DNA of 41,071 nt. Origin: Gilliamella sp. wkB108 (GTDB lineage: Bacteria > Pseudomonadota > Gammaproteobacteria > Enterobacterales > Orbaceae). The stretch is taken from assembly GCF_001690195.1 (NCBI RefSeq), contig NZ_LZGM01000117.1, positions 1 to 41,071 of the forward strand, given 5' to 3'. The notes beneath the pieces were generated by a model that was not told where the DNA came from, did no database searches, and saw only the letters and a program-made list of their open reading frames with translations. Of the stretch, positions 16,918-26,439 are shown piece after piece. Each line of letters starts with the position of its first letter. Position 1 is the stretch's first letter. Position numbers and translations under genes: made by a program.

Positions 16918-17841
16918 ATGAAACTTCAACAGCTACGTTATATTTTAGAGATTGCCCGCTCAGGTTCGATTAATGAAGCTGCTAAAAATTTATATATTAC
17001 TCAACCTAGTTTGTCTACAGCGGTAAAAGATCTCGAGGCAGAATTTGGTATTGAGATTTTTGTACGGACTTCTAAAGGCGTTTCGCTTTCGACTGATGGT
17101 GTTGAGTTTCTTGGATATGCTAAGCAGGTTTTAGATCAAGCAGAGTTATTAGAACAACACTATTCTAAAAAAGAACCTTCCAAACAGTTATGCAGTATTT
17201 CTACACAACATTATGCTTTTGCCGTAAACGCATTTGTGAATCTTATAAAAAAAAACCATACTGATGAATATGAATTTACTCTAAGAGAAACCAAAACTTA
17301 CGATATTATTACCGATGTAGCTAATTTACGTAGCGAAGTAGGTATTTTATATTTAACTGATTTTAATCAGAAAGTGATTTTACGCTTGCTTAAAGAGCAT
17401 CGGTTAACCTTTAATCCGTTATTTGAAGCTCATCCTCATGTATTTATTAGTACCAATCATCCTTTAGCATCAATGAAATCGCTAACGTTAAATGATTTGG
17501 AAGATTACCCTTATTTATCTTTTGAACAAGGGGAATATAATTCGTTTTATTTCTCAGAAGAGATTTTAAGTACTGTTTACCATAAAAAGAGTATTCATGT
17601 TAGTGACCGAGCTACACTATTCAATTTACTTCATGGATTGAATGGTTTTACCATTAGTACCGGGGTTTTGAGTACTGATTTAAATGGCTCTGATATTTTA
17701 TCTATTCCGTTAGATGTTGAAGAAAAAATACTAATTGGTTGGATCACATCGCAAAAAGCTCAATTAAGCATGTCAGCACAGAATTATATTGAGGCATTAA
17801 AAAAATTGATTCAGGAAGAATATGGCTTTCAGCTTAAGTAA
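16918..17841 (+). CDS. LysR-family transcriptional regulator
   Basis: The 307-residue protein has the LysR winged helix-turn-helix at residues 1-60 ('QQLRYILEIARSGSINEAAK', then 'TQPSLSTAVKDLEAEFG') and a periplasmic-binding-like effector domain at about 90-300. The domain includes the uncommon 'FEQGEYNSFYFSEE' block. The effector and targets are not evident. It does not look divergent to a neighbour: it is transcribed in the same direction as yfcA and rpsO, with an 85-base gap before it, so its own regulon may be elsewhere. No strong ribosome-binding site precedes the ATG. Confidence 0.88.
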   Translation: MKLQQLRYILEIARSGSINEAAKNLYITQPSLSTAVKDLEAEFGIEIFVRTSKGVSLSTDGVEFLGYAKQVLDQAELLEQHYSKKEPSKQLCSISTQHYAFAVNAFVNLIKKNHTDEYEFTLRETKTYDIITDVANLRSEVGILYLTDFNQKVILRLLKEHRLTFNPLFEAHPHVFISTNHPLASMKSLTLNDLEDYPYLSFEQGEYNSFYFSEEILSTVYHKKSIHVSDRATLFNLLHGLNGFTISTGVLSTDLNGSDILSIPLDVEEKILIGWITSQKAQLSMSAQNYIEALKKLIQEEYGFQLK

Positions 17842-17866
17842 GTCTTGTATTATGAGATAAATCAAA

Positions 17867-17989
17867 TTGCTATTTTAGTAAATTCCAGTATAATTGCGCC
17901 CAATTCATCATATATTGTATGAATGCCGAGGAGTGTCTGAATTAGAGATTGGTCACTTCATTTTTAATTTTTATTTTAAGAGGTTTATT
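17867..17989 (+). promoter_or_regulatory. rpsO promoter and leader
   Basis: TTGCTA (17867-17872), a 16-base spacer and TATAAT (17889-17894) form a good sigma70 promoter. The roughly 90-base leader has a hairpin with arms ATTCAT/ATGAAT near 17905-17926 and ends in AAGAGG before the rpsO ATG. In E. coli S15 represses its own mRNA through a leader fold. A similar role is plausible here, but the fold was not computed. Confidence 0.6.
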
Positions 17990-18259
17990 ATGTCTCTAAC
18001 TGTAGAAGCAAAAGCGAAAATTGTCGCTGAATATGGTCGCGGTACAAATGATACAGGTTCAACTGAAGTTCAAGTTGCACTTTTAACTGCTCGTATTAAT
18101 GATTTACAAAGTCATTTTTCTGAGCATAAAAAAGATCATCATAGCCGTCGTGGTTTATTACGCATGGTATCTAGTCGTCGTAAATTATTAGATTATTTAC
18201 GTCGTAAAGATATTGAACGTTATAACCAATTAATTCAGAGACTAGGTTTACGTCGCTAA
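17990..18259 (+). CDS. rpsO: 30S ribosomal protein S15
   Basis: With the ATG at 17990, preceded by AAGAGG, the product is exactly 89 residues, the standard S15 length. An upstream in-frame ATG would add a non-conserved extension across the leader. The S15 core is clear: '[16 protein letters not shown]' near 21-36, '[16 protein letters not shown]' near 42-57 and '[14 protein letters not shown]' near 61-74. S15 binds the central domain of 16S rRNA and starts assembly of the 30S platform. pnp follows, as in most gammaproteobacteria. Confidence 0.98.
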   Translation: MSLTVEAKAKIVAEYGRGTNDTGSTEVQVALLTARINDLQSHFSEHKKDHHSRRGLLRMVSSRRKLLDYLRRKDIERYNQLIQRLGLRR

Positions 18260-18274
18260 TTATTAATCTACTTG

Positions 18275-18297
18275 AAAAGGGGCTTAGGCCTCTTTTT
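18275..18297 (+). terminator. Terminator after rpsO
   Basis: AAAAGGGGC (18275-18283) and GCCTCTTTT (18288-18296) form a nine-pair stem with one G-U and a TTAG loop, ending in T residues. It matches the intrinsic terminator known between rpsO and pnp in E. coli. Confidence 0.8.
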
Positions 18298-18370
18298 CGT
18301 TGTGAAAAATCAGGTCTCTGATATAATAATGAGTTCGAAAAAAAGTAAATTAATAGTTTATAAGTAAGTC

Positions 18371-18548
18371 GACAAAATAAAAGATTGTATCTCATGTTTC
18401 GCGCGACTAATGAGAGCTCTATAAATTATAGATTTGTCATTAGTCGTGACAGTGAAATAATCTTTTGTTGAGTACCCCCACATTGTTGAAGTGATTATCA
18501 ATGAGTTCAGTTTAAAAACGGCTTTCTGTCGAAATAGCAAACTTCAAC
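18371..18548 (+). promoter_or_regulatory. pnp leader with RNase III-type long hairpin and second stem
   Basis: The arms CGACTAATGA (18404-18413) and TCATTAGTCG (18437-18446) pair perfectly. AAAAGATT (18379-18386) pairs with AATCTTTT (18459-18466) further out on the same stem, giving a long interrupted duplex. A second hairpin has arms GTTGAAGT (18485-18492) and ACTTCAAC (18541-18548), ending shortly before the ribosome-binding site. In E. coli the pnp leader is cut by RNase III in such a duplex and PNPase then represses its own mRNA. The layout here supports the same control by analogy. Confidence 0.75.
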
Positions 18549-18574
18549 ATATTTAATAACAAGAGGAGATTATT

Positions 18575-20689
18575 TTGTTTAATCCGGTAAATCAAGAATT
18601 TCAATATGGTCGTCATAAAGTAACACTAAAAACGGGTGTTATGGCTCGTCAAGCCACTGCAGCTGTTATGGTTAATATGGATGATACTTCGGTATTTGTA
18701 ACCGTAGTTGCTAATAAAAAGGTTAAAGAAGGTCAAGACTTTTTCCCTTTAACAGTCAATTATCAAGAGCGTAGCTATGCTGCCGGTCGTATTCCTGGTG
18801 GTTTTTTTAAACGAGAAGGACGCCCAAGTGAAGGCGAGACACTAATTGCCCGTTTAATCGATCGCCCGTTACGCCCACTATTTCCTGAAGGATTCGTTAA
18901 TGAAATCCAAATTATTGCAACGGTAGTGTCTGTAAATCCTGATGTTAGTCCAGATATTGTTGCAATGATTGGTGCTTCGGCTGCTCTTTGTTTATCAGGT
19001 GTTCCATTCCACGGACCAATTGGGGCTGCGCGAGTAGGATTTATAAATGGAGAGTTTGTACTAAATCCATCAGTCAAAGAGCTTGCCAATAGTCGTTTAG
19101 ATTTAGTTGTTGCTGGTACTAAAAGCGCTGTATTAATGGTAGAATCTGAAGCCGATCTATTAACAGAAGATCAGATGTTGGCTGCGGTAGTATTAGGTCA
19201 TGAACAACAACAAGTTGTGATTGATAATATTAATGAATTTGTAGCTAAATCAAATTGTCAAAAATGGGATTGGGTTGCACCAGCCAAAAATGAAGCATTA
19301 TATAATGCCGTTACTGAATTGGCTAAAGACCGTTTAGGCGAAGCTTATCGTATCACTGAAAAAACTGCACGTTATGAACAGATCGATTTAATCAAAGATG
19401 AAGTTTTAACTACCTTAAAAGCACAAGATGAAGAACTTGATGAAAATGAAGTGATCAACATGATTGTAGCATTGGAAAGTCAGATTGTACGTAAGCGTGT
19501 TATTGCAGGGGAACCACGTATTGATGGTCGTGAAAAAGATATGATCCGAGCGCTTGATATCCGTACAGGTCTATTGCCAAGAACACATGGTAGTGCGTTA
19601 TTTACTCGAGGTGAAACTCAAGCATTAGTTACCGCAACATTAGGTACTGAACGTGATGCACAAATTATTGATGAGTTAACTGGTGAATATACTGAACGAT
19701 TTTTATTGCATTATAATTTTCCTCCATATTCTGTGGGTGAAACAGGTATGGTTGGCTCACCAAAACGCCGTGAAATTGGTCATGGTCGTCTAGCTAAGCG
19801 TGGTGTTGCTGCAGTAATGCCTAGTCGCGAAGAGTTTCCATATACTGTTCGTGTAGTATCTGAAATTACAGAATCTAATGGATCATCTTCAATGGCGTCG
19901 GTTTGTGGAGCTTCGCTTGCGCTTATGGATGCCGGTGTACCAATTAAGTCATCCGTTGCGGGTATTGCAATGGGACTGGTAAAGGAAGGTGATGATTTTG
20001 TTGTATTATCTGATATTTTAGGTGATGAAGATCATCTTGGTGATATGGACTTCAAGGTTGCAGGTACTCGTGAAGGTGTAAGTGCATTGCAAATGGATAT
20101 TAAGATTGAAGGTATTACCAAAGAAATAATGCAAGTGGCATTAAATCAAGCTAAAAGCGCACGTTTACATATTTTAGGTGTTATGGAACAAGCGATTAAT
20201 AAGCCACGTCAAGAAATTTCAGAATTTGCACCACGTATGTACACTATGAATGTAAACCCTGAAAAAATTCGTGATATCATTGGTAAAGGTGGCGCAACTA
20301 TTCGTGCATTAACTGAAGAAACAGGAACAACGATTGAAATTACTGACGATGGTACAGTAAAAATTGCAGCATCTGACGGTAATAAAGCTAAAGATGCTAT
20401 GAATCGTATTAATAATTTAGTTGCTGATGTAGAAATTGGTAAAATTTATCAAGGTAAAGTAACAAGAATAGTTGATTTCGGTGCATTTGTTTCTATTATT
20501 GGTGGAAAAGAGGGACTTGTTCACGTTTCTCAAATAGCTGATCATCGTGTTGAAAAAGTTGCTGATTACCTGAAAGTTGGGCAAGAAGTAAATGTTAAAG
20601 TACTCGAAATTGATCGCCAAGGTCGAATTCGTTTAAGTATGAAAGATGCAGTAGAATCTGCTACTGAATTTGCTTCTACTGCGGAATAA
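18575..20689 (+). CDS. pnp: Polyribonucleotide nucleotidyltransferase (PNPase)
   Basis: PNPase degrades RNA 3' to 5' phosphorolytically and is part of the RNA degradosome. The 704 residues hold two RNase PH-like domains (about 1-225 and 310-540, joined by a helical linker), a KH domain with '[17 protein letters not shown]' near 568-584 and an S1 domain at about 620-690 ('[15 protein letters not shown]'). The start is TTG at 18575, as in E. coli pnp, with AAGAGGAG upstream; no ATG fits. The C-terminus is slightly shorter than in E. coli (711). nlpI follows after 24 bases. Confidence 0.98.
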   Translation: MFNPVNQEFQYGRHKVTLKTGVMARQATAAVMVNMDDTSVFVTVVANKKVKEGQDFFPLTVNYQERSYAAGRIPGGFFKREGRPSEGETLIARLIDRPLRPLFPEGFVNEIQIIATVVSVNPDVSPDIVAMIGASAALCLSGVPFHGPIGAARVGFINGEFVLNPSVKELANSRLDLVVAGTKSAVLMVESEADLLTEDQMLAAVVLGHEQQQVVIDNINEFVAKSNCQKWDWVAPAKNEALYNAVTELAKDRLGEAYRITEKTARYEQIDLIKDEVLTTLKAQDEELDENEVINMIVALESQIVRKRVIAGEPRIDGREKDMIRALDIRTGLLPRTHGSALFTRGETQALVTATLGTERDAQIIDELTGEYTERFLLHYNFPPYSVGETGMVGSPKRREIGHGRLAKRGVAAVMPSREEFPYTVRVVSEITESNGSSSMASVCGASLALMDAGVPIKSSVAGIAMGLVKEGDDFVVLSDILGDEDHLGDMDFKVAGTREGVSALQMDIKIEGITKEIMQVALNQAKSARLHILGVMEQAINKPRQEISEFAPRMYTMNVNPEKIRDIIGKGGATIRALTEETGTTIEITDDGTVKIAASDGNKAKDAMNRINNLVADVEIGKIYQGKVTRIVDFGAFVSIIGGKEGLVHVSQIADHRVEKVADYLKVGQEVNVKVLEIDRQGRIRLSMKDAVESATEFASTAE

Positions 20690-20713
20690 GATGTTATTCA
20701 CTAGGAGTTCAAA

Positions 20714-21565
20714 ATGAGACTATTCAACCTGAGGGTTGTATGCTTTTTATTAGCTGTTATTCTGTTATCAGGTTGTTCTAGTTCTCTGCCTTTGCTTGCT
20801 GTTCCTGAACAAGTTTCATATGAAGATGAATTGAAAATTGCTCAGATCAGCCAGCAATTATCACGTAAAGATATTGATACGTTAACCCGTATGCAACTTA
20901 TATTTGAACGTGGTATCGTTTATGATTCTTTAGGTTTTAAAGCTTTTGCACAAAGTGATTTTTCTCATCTATTGAGTTTTAATCCTGAAATTCCTGATGT
21001 GTATAATTTCTTAGGAACTTATGCATTAAGAGAAGGTGATTTTGATGCTGCTTTTATGTCATTTAATACAACATTAGAACTTGATGGTGCTTATGCTTAT
21101 GCTTATTTAAATCGGGCAATTGCATCATATCGTACAGGACATTACCAATCAGCTGAACAAGATGCTCTGAAGTTTTATCAATATGATGTGAATGAACCTA
21201 TTAGAATTTTATGGCTTTATTTGATTGAGAAAGAAACAAATAAAAAAGCCGCCTTAAAAATGCTAGAAAAACGTTATAATCTAATGAATGATAAAACGAT
21301 TTATAGCGCTGATATTATCGCATTTTATTTAGGCAAGGTTAGTGAGTCTAAATTAATGCAGAATCTTCAAAAAGGTGTTGAAAGTAATCGGCAGTTAGCC
21401 GAACGCCTTTGTGAAACGTACTTTTATTTAGGTAAATACTACCAAAATAAAGGTGACATAGAGCGTGCCAAAATGTTATTTAAATATGCTTTAGCTAATA
21501 ATATTTATAACTTTGTTGAACATCAACAGGCACTTTACGAAATGAAGTTACTTGAGGAAAAGTAA
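20714..21565 (+). CDS. nlpI: Lipoprotein NlpI (TPR adaptor of the outer membrane)
   Basis: The 283-residue product begins with a lipoprotein signal peptide; the lipobox 'LSGC' places the acylated cysteine at residue 21. Tetratricopeptide-like helical repeats follow, including 'PDVYNFLGTYALREGDFDAAFMSF' (read as two parts near 94-118) and 'AYAYLNRAIASYRTGHY' near 131-147. In E. coli NlpI is an outer-membrane adaptor that controls peptidoglycan endopeptidases together with Prc. Length (E. coli 294) and position between pnp and deaD agree. TAGGAG precedes the ATG. Confidence 0.95.
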   Translation: MRLFNLRVVCFLLAVILLSGCSSSLPLLAVPEQVSYEDELKIAQISQQLSRKDIDTLTRMQLIFERGIVYDSLGFKAFAQSDFSHLLSFNPEIPDVYNFLGTYALREGDFDAAFMSFNTTLELDGAYAYAYLNRAIASYRTGHYQSAEQDALKFYQYDVNEPIRILWLYLIEKETNKKAALKMLEKRYNLMNDKTIYSADIIAFYLGKVSESKLMQNLQKGVESNRQLAERLCETYFYLGKYYQNKGDIERAKMLFKYALANNIYNFVEHQQALYEMKLLEEK

Positions 21566-21959
21566 CAAGGGTCATGCCAGTTTTAAAAGTGAAAATATTG
21601 TTATAGCGTAGTTCTGATTTGCCGATAATATATTCTCCAATTATTGGAAAAATATAGTTAGTTGATTTTATCTTTGATGTGATTAATCAAGAGCAGGTTT
21701 CTGTATCTACGTAATTTTCATATCTTATTTTCAATTAACTCAATTTCGGCAGTTAGTTATTGGGGTGAGTTGTAAATTTTCAATTTAGTGAGCTGGCATT
21801 ATATTCATATACACTTTCTTTCATTTGAAAAGCAAAAAAATAAAATAAGTTACTAAGTTATACTTAGTAATAATTCATTCATGCTAGTGACGGATATCAA
21901 TAGTATTGCAATTCGAATAATAAAGTTTATATACATTTAGTTTTTATAAGCGAGTTTAC
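21566..21959 (+). other. Long 5' region of deaD
   Basis: No gene is seen in these 394 bases. A perfect hairpin, TTACTAAG-TTATA-CTTAGTAA, lies at 21850-21870, about 90 bases before the deaD start. In E. coli deaD has a long cold-responsive leader, which this may parallel. A 19-codon frame at 21881-21940 lacks a ribosome-binding site. The small yrbN leader frame of E. coli was not recognised. Confidence 0.5.
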
Positions 21960-23741
21960 ATGACAACAGAAGTTTCTTTTATGGACCTTGGTTTATCCGA
22001 GGAAATTCTTAATGCTCTAAATGATCTTGGTTTTAGCAAACCATCACCAATCCAGTCTGAATGTATTCCTCTATTATTAGCAGGAAATGATGTACTGGGT
22101 ATGGCACAAACAGGTAGTGGAAAAACAGCTGCGTTTTCAATTCCATTTTTAATGAATATTGATATAAATTTAAAAGCTCCACAGCTTTTAGTTTTAGCTC
22201 CAACACGTGAACTAGCTATTCAGGTTGCTGACGCATGTAGCGAATATTCAAAATATATGAAAGGGTTAAAAGTATTACCGCTTTATGGTGGACAACGTTA
22301 TGATGTACAACTCCGGGCTTTGAAGCAAGGTCCTCAAATTGTGGTGGGTACGCCGGGTCGTTTACTTGATCACTTAAATCGTAAAACATTAGATCTTTCT
22401 AATTTAAAAGGTTTAGTGCTTGATGAAGCGGATGAAATGTTAAGAATGGGCTTTATTGATGATGTTGAGAGTATTATGGCCACGATTCCCGACGATCATC
22501 AAACTGCTTTATTTTCAGCAACTATGCCAGCACCAATCCGTCGTATTACTAAACGATTTATGCATAACCCTAAAGAAGTTCAGATTAAAGCGACCAATCA
22601 AACGGCACCAGATATTGATCAGAGCTACTGGTTGGTACGAGGTATGCGGAAAAATGAAGCGGTTATCCGTTTTCTAGAAGCAGAAGATTTTGATGCAGCT
22701 ATTATTTTTGTCCGCACTAAAACTGCAACTCTAGATGTAGCTGAAGTACTTGAAAAGCATGGTTATAGTTGTGCAGCCTTAAATGGTGATATGACCCAAC
22801 AATTACGAGAACAAACTTTAGATCGTCTACGTAATGGTCGATTAGATATCTTAATTGCTACCGATGTGGCTGCGCGTGGTTTAGATGTCGAACGTATTAG
22901 TTTAGTTATTAATTATGATATTACGTTAGATTCAGAATCTTATGTTCATCGTATCGGTCGAACTGGGCGAGCTGGTCGTGCTGGTCGTGCTATTTTGTTT
23001 GTCGATAGCCGTGAACGCCGTCTGCTTAAAAATATTGAGCAAACAATTAAAAAACCAATACCTGAAGTTGGGTTACCTTCAAAAGAGTTGTTGGAAAAAC
23101 GTCGTTTAGCTAAATTTACTGAGCAAGTTCAAAAGCAACTAGAAAGCAGTGATTTAGATCAATATCAAACATTGTTAGCACAAATACAGGCAAATTGTGG
23201 TGCCGATCTGGAAACTATTGCGACTGGCTTATTAAAGTTGGCACAAGGAGAACGACCTTTAATTCTTCCTCCCGATCCAGTATTCAAACCGTCACGGGAA
23301 TCACGTGATCGTGATAGTCGCAGTGGCGAACGAAGATTACGAGGAGATAACCGAGAAACACCTAAACGCCGTGAGCGTCGTGATGTTGGTGAAATGGATA
23401 TGTATCGTATCGAGGTTGGTAAAGAAAATGGTATTGAAGTTCGTCATATCGTTGGTGCTATCGCTAATGAAGCGGATATTAGTAGCCGTTATATTGGTAA
23501 TATTAAACTCTATGAAACCTATTCAACAGTTGAATTGCCCAAAGGGATGCCAAAAGACATATTAAAACATTTTGAAAAGGTTAGAGTACTTAATCAACCT
23601 ATGAAAATGAGTTTAGTAACAGGTTCGTCTGAATCTAAACGTGGTCGTAGAAGTAATAAATCTGAAACAGGCACTAGTCCTATGCCTAAAAAACGTGGTC
23701 GACCAGCCGGAAGTGGTCGTTCTTCTGCTCCACAATTTTAA
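21960..23741 (+). CDS. deaD: ATP-dependent RNA helicase DeaD (CsdA)
   Basis: DeaD unwinds RNA during cold adaptation, large-subunit assembly and mRNA decay. All DEAD-box motifs are visible in the 593 residues: Walker A 'AQTGSGKT' at 49-56, 'PTRELA', 'DEAD' at about 155-158, 'SAT' near 186 and '[13 protein letters not shown]' near 335-347. The DeaD-specific RNA-binding domain is at about 475-550 ('[20 protein letters not shown]'). The Arg/Gly-rich tail is shorter than in E. coli (629 residues). The gene order pnp-nlpI-deaD matches E. coli, and a terminator follows directly. Confidence 0.97.
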   Translation: MTTEVSFMDLGLSEEILNALNDLGFSKPSPIQSECIPLLLAGNDVLGMAQTGSGKTAAFSIPFLMNIDINLKAPQLLVLAPTRELAIQVADACSEYSKYMKGLKVLPLYGGQRYDVQLRALKQGPQIVVGTPGRLLDHLNRKTLDLSNLKGLVLDEADEMLRMGFIDDVESIMATIPDDHQTALFSATMPAPIRRITKRFMHNPKEVQIKATNQTAPDIDQSYWLVRGMRKNEAVIRFLEAEDFDAAIIFVRTKTATLDVAEVLEKHGYSCAALNGDMTQQLREQTLDRLRNGRLDILIATDVAARGLDVERISLVINYDITLDSESYVHRIGRTGRAGRAGRAILFVDSRERRLLKNIEQTIKKPIPEVGLPSKELLEKRRLAKFTEQVQKQLESSDLDQYQTLLAQIQANCGADLETIATGLLKLAQGERPLILPPDPVFKPSRESRDRDSRSGERRLRGDNRETPKRRERRDVGEMDMYRIEVGKENGIEVRHIVGAIANEADISSRYIGNIKLYETYSTVELPKGMPKDILKHFEKVRVLNQPMKMSLVTGSSESKRGRRSNKSETGTSPMPKKRGRPAGSGRSSAPQF

Positions 23742-23747
23742 GTCTGT

Positions 23748-23777
23748 TCCTCTGCTATATCGGCAGAGGAATTTTTT
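23748..23777 (+). terminator. deaD intrinsic terminator
   Basis: TCCTCTGC (23748-23755) pairs with GCAGAGGA (23763-23770) across a seven-base loop and is followed by ATTTTTT. It begins seven bases after the deaD stop and overlaps the end of a transporter gene relic on the other strand. Confidence 0.88.
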
Positions 23778-23917
23778 ACCCTCTGTTTTGCTCATAGTCA
23801 TGATCTAAAACGCCTCGTGATAAAGTAATAGACTTGTCTAAAGCTAAAATTGTCAGACAGACAATAACTAGCAAGCCTTATTTAACATACTTCCAGTATT
23901 ACCGCTGTTTTATTAAC
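23776..23917 (-). pseudogene. C-terminal relic of a second MFS transporter gene
   Basis: On the minus strand the frame ending at TAA 23776-23778 reads 'GLLVIVCLTILALDKSITL', then '-SRGVLDHDYEQNRG'. It parallels the last residues of the intact transporter next door ('ALLIIASLTILALIDFITL', 'PKGVGDHVREQNRG'). Further upstream 'NKTAVILE' matches 'NKTALTIE', but in a different frame, so the relic is frameshifted. It has no start and only about 45 codons. The offset to the real gene end is 208 bases. It is most simply what remains of a tandem duplicate. Confidence 0.8.
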
Positions 23918-23983
23918 ACGTGCAAATAGTTATCTAACAAATCGCCAATTTTAATTTTTCTTTTTTATAAATGCGTAGGATTT

Positions 23984-25384
23984 TTACCCTCTGTTTTGTT
24001 CACGAACATGATCACCAACACCTTTTGGTAAGGTAATAAAATCGATTAAAGCTAAAATTGTCAAGCTGGCAATAATTAGCAATGCCAGTTTAAAATCTTC
24101 AATTGTTAATGCAGTTTTATTATGTCCATGATAAAGCGCTGAAATGAATAGAAACAATGCACCTAAGACAATACCTAATACATTATTAATTTGCTGAGCA
24201 ATCGTTGATAGAATGTTGGCGCTTTGAACTTCATTTTTTTCTATTTCAGAAAATCCCATTGTATTTAAAGTGGTAAATTGTATTGAACGGACTCCACCAG
24301 AAAAAAAGAGTGTGATGATAATCCAGACAATCGGTGTCTGCTTGGTGAAAAAGGCACATAAAATAAAACTGATTGAGACCAGTAGCCCATTAATAATTAG
24401 AATATTGCGAAATCCAAATTTATGAATCAAGGGTGTAGTGATTAATTTTATAATGATATTACCAGCGAACAACGAAAGTAATAATGTACCAGCTTTAATT
24501 GGAGACCAACCAAATGCAACTTGAAACATAAGGGGTAAAATAAATGGTGCGCTACAAAGTGCAATTCGAAATAGTGAACCACCTAAAAATGTCGTTTTAA
24601 ATGTACGTTTGGAAAAAGCATGCAAACGTACTAATGGGTTTGGTGTATGCTGTAAATGGTAAATAGCCACAGTAATAATGCCACAACCGATAAATGTTAT
24701 TAATAAACTTAACCAGAGACTTTTTTGTGAGTGCGAGATCATTTCTAATCCATAAACAAAAAGCAATAAACCAGTACCAGAACAGATAAAACCAATCCAA
24801 TCAAATAAATGTTTTTGTGGTAGCTCTTTAGGTAGAAGTCGTAAAGCAAAAAACATCGCTATAATCCCAAGCGGGATATTAAGTAAAAAAATCCAATGCC
24901 ATGAGAGATATTGTGCAAAAAAACCACCGATCACCGGCCCCATTACTGGTGCAATTAACCCTGGCCAGACTAAAATTGATATTGTATTAACTAGGTGTTT
25001 TTTTTCTGTTCGACTTAATACCACAGTTCGACCAACTGGCACCATTAACGATCCACTTAATCCTTGTAATAATCTTGCTAAGGTGAAGGTGGTGAGATTA
25101 TTTGAAAGGGCGCATAGTAGTGAGGCTAGCATAAATAAAATAATTGAAATAATGAAAATACGTTTTGCAGTAAAACGATTGGCTAACCAACCACTGGCAG
25201 GTAATCCTATCGCTAAAGCTAGCATATAGGCACTAATTCCGATAGACAGATCTTGTGGATTAACCAAGAATGATTTCGCCATATCAGGCATCGCAGTAGT
25301 TATTACTGTTGCATCTAAGTTTTCCATGAAAAAGGTAGCAGCAACTAAAATGGCTATTTTACGAACGTGATTATAGGAAGACAT
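23984..25384 (-). CDS. DHA2-family MFS drug/metabolite efflux transporter (MdtD-like)
   Basis: The 466-residue protein has about 14 hydrophobic segments. It carries proton-antiporter family motifs: 'FFMENLDATVITTAMPDM' in helix 1, 'LPASGWLANRFTAKRIF' (motif A) and 'GPVIGGFFAQYLSWHWIFLLNIPLG' (motif C region, read in two parts). It resembles E. coli MdtD in layout ('QGLSGSLMVPVGRTVV'). The substrate cannot be read from sequence; an exporter of toxic compounds or metabolites is the family expectation. It is transcribed against its neighbours from the 289-base gap before yfcZ. No strong ribosome-binding site was seen, and a relic of a similar gene lies just downstream. Confidence 0.88.
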   Translation of the reverse strand: MSSYNHVRKIAILVAATFFMENLDATVITTAMPDMAKSFLVNPQDLSIGISAYMLALAIGLPASGWLANRFTAKRIFIISIILFMLASLLCALSNNLTTFTLARLLQGLSGSLMVPVGRTVVLSRTEKKHLVNTISILVWPGLIAPVMGPVIGGFFAQYLSWHWIFLLNIPLGIIAMFFALRLLPKELPQKHLFDWIGFICSGTGLLLFVYGLEMISHSQKSLWLSLLITFIGCGIITVAIYHLQHTPNPLVRLHAFSKRTFKTTFLGGSLFRIALCSAPFILPLMFQVAFGWSPIKAGTLLLSLFAGNIIIKLITTPLIHKFGFRNILIINGLLVSISFILCAFFTKQTPIVWIIITLFFSGGVRSIQFTTLNTMGFSEIEKNEVQSANILSTIAQQINNVLGIVLGALFLFISALYHGHNKTALTIEDFKLALLIIASLTILALIDFITLPKGVGDHVREQNRG

Positions 25385-25609
25385 AAAAAAATAATTACCA
25401 AAGTCAGAAAAGTCAATTCATTATATAGCAAAGCTATTTTAAGTTAATAAATTAAATTTAAACGGAATAGATTAAGTTTTGTATGGTGAATTTTGTACTT
25501 TTATCTTGATTTGAAATCTCTTGTTTTTAACAAGAAAGGAATGTGATTAATTCTGATAATTTACTTAATAAAAATGGAAGGAAATATAAAAACAAAATAG
25601 TTTAGAATT

Positions 25610-25638
25610 TTGCCCTTAGATATGATTAAGGGTATACT
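25610..25638 (+). promoter_or_regulatory. yfcZ promoter with inverted repeat in the spacer
   Basis: TTGCCC (25610-25615), a 17-base spacer and TATACT (25633-25638) make a good sigma70 promoter. The spacer edges form the inverted repeat CCCTTA-8-TAAGGG (25613-25632), overlapping the -35 box and touching the -10 box. A regulator binding there would block RNA polymerase, but no factor can be named. Confidence 0.65.
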
Positions 25639-25673
25639 ATAAGATAAATTAATCGGTAAATAGAGGTAAAGTT

Positions 25674-25970
25674 ATGGCAGATTCTTTAAACAAATGTAAG
25701 GCAAATGAAACTCCTGCATGTTGTTGCGTAGATGTAGGGACTATCATTGATAATGAAGATTGTAGCGCTGAATATGAACGCGTTTTTGCTACTGAATCAG
25801 AAGCTCAAGCTAAATTAGCATCATTAACGCAAGCTGCAAAAGATGTCGAAACTGAACCTTGCGAAATTAATAGTAGCATTGAAAAAGTAAATGATGGTTT
25901 TAAATTAATCGCAAAATTTACTTTTTGTTGCGGTGCTGAATGTATGATCTTCCAATTAAAATTACGTTAA
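25674..25970 (+). CDS. yfcZ: YfcZ/YiiS family protein (DUF406)
   Basis: The 98-residue protein matches the E. coli YfcZ pattern. It has an N-terminal 'ETPACCCVDVGTIIDNEDC' block with three adjacent cysteines (16-18) and a C-terminal 'FTFCCGAECMIFQLKLR'. The molecular function is unknown; the conserved cysteines suggest metal or redox chemistry, but that is only inference. TAGAGG precedes the ATG. In E. coli yfcZ lies beside fadL and fadIJ, with sixA after fadJ. Here sixA follows after only ten bases. Confidence 0.93.
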   Translation: MADSLNKCKANETPACCCVDVGTIIDNEDCSAEYERVFATESEAQAKLASLTQAAKDVETEPCEINSSIEKVNDGFKLIAKFTFCCGAECMIFQLKLR

Positions 25971-25980
25971 TAATTATTTA

Positions 25981-26439
25981 ATGAAAGTTTGTATTATGAG
26001 ACATGGTGAAGCAGGCTTTTCTGCTTCATCTGATTCTAGTCGTTCCCTTACTAAATATGGTTGTGAACAAGCCAGTAAAGCAGGGCTTTGGCTTCGACAG
26101 CAAAATTTCCAATTTGACTTAGGATTAGTTAGCCCTTATATACGCGCTCAGCAAACATTGGAGCAATTGTCATCACATGCTTCTATTTTTCAGGTTGAAA
26201 CGAATAAAGCGCTTGTACCGGGCGGTGATCCTGCTCAAGTAGTAAATCGACTAATAGAGTCACTAATGAGTAATATAAAAAGCGTAATAGTGGTATCACA
26301 TCTTCCATTAGTTGGATATTTAGTGAATGAGCTTTGTCCTGATGTATCTCCTCCTATGTTTGCTACAGCTGCAATTGCATGTATTGATTTATCCTCCGAT
26401 GTTGTAGGAAAGCTTGAATGGTTTCATCAGGCGGGGTGA
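25981..26439 (+). CDS. sixA: Phosphohistidine phosphatase SixA
   Basis: SixA is a small histidine phosphatase that removes phosphate from phosphohistidine, in E. coli on ArcB and the nitrogen PTS protein NPr. The 152 residues carry the catalytic 'RHG' at 7-9 (H8) and the second catalytic histidine in 'VVSHLPL' (H107). There is no C-terminal extra domain, as is usual for SixA (161 in E. coli). The ribosome-binding site is poor and the gap to yfcZ is ten bases, so coupling with yfcZ is likely. Its last 22 bases overlap the recB start. Confidence 0.93.
   Translation: MKVCIMRHGEAGFSASSDSSRSLTKYGCEQASKAGLWLRQQNFQFDLGLVSPYIRAQQTLEQLSSHASIFQVETNKALVPGGDPAQVVNRLIESLMSNIKSVIVVSHLPLVGYLVNELCPDVSPPMFATAAIACIDLSSDVVGKLEWFHQAG

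Noticed and set aside
18775-19089. 104-codon antisense frame within pnp
   Set aside because: A shadow of the strongly conserved pnp coding frame.
21881-21940. 19-codon leader frame upstream of deaD
   Set aside because: No ribosome-binding site and no similarity I can see to the E. coli yrbN leader peptide.
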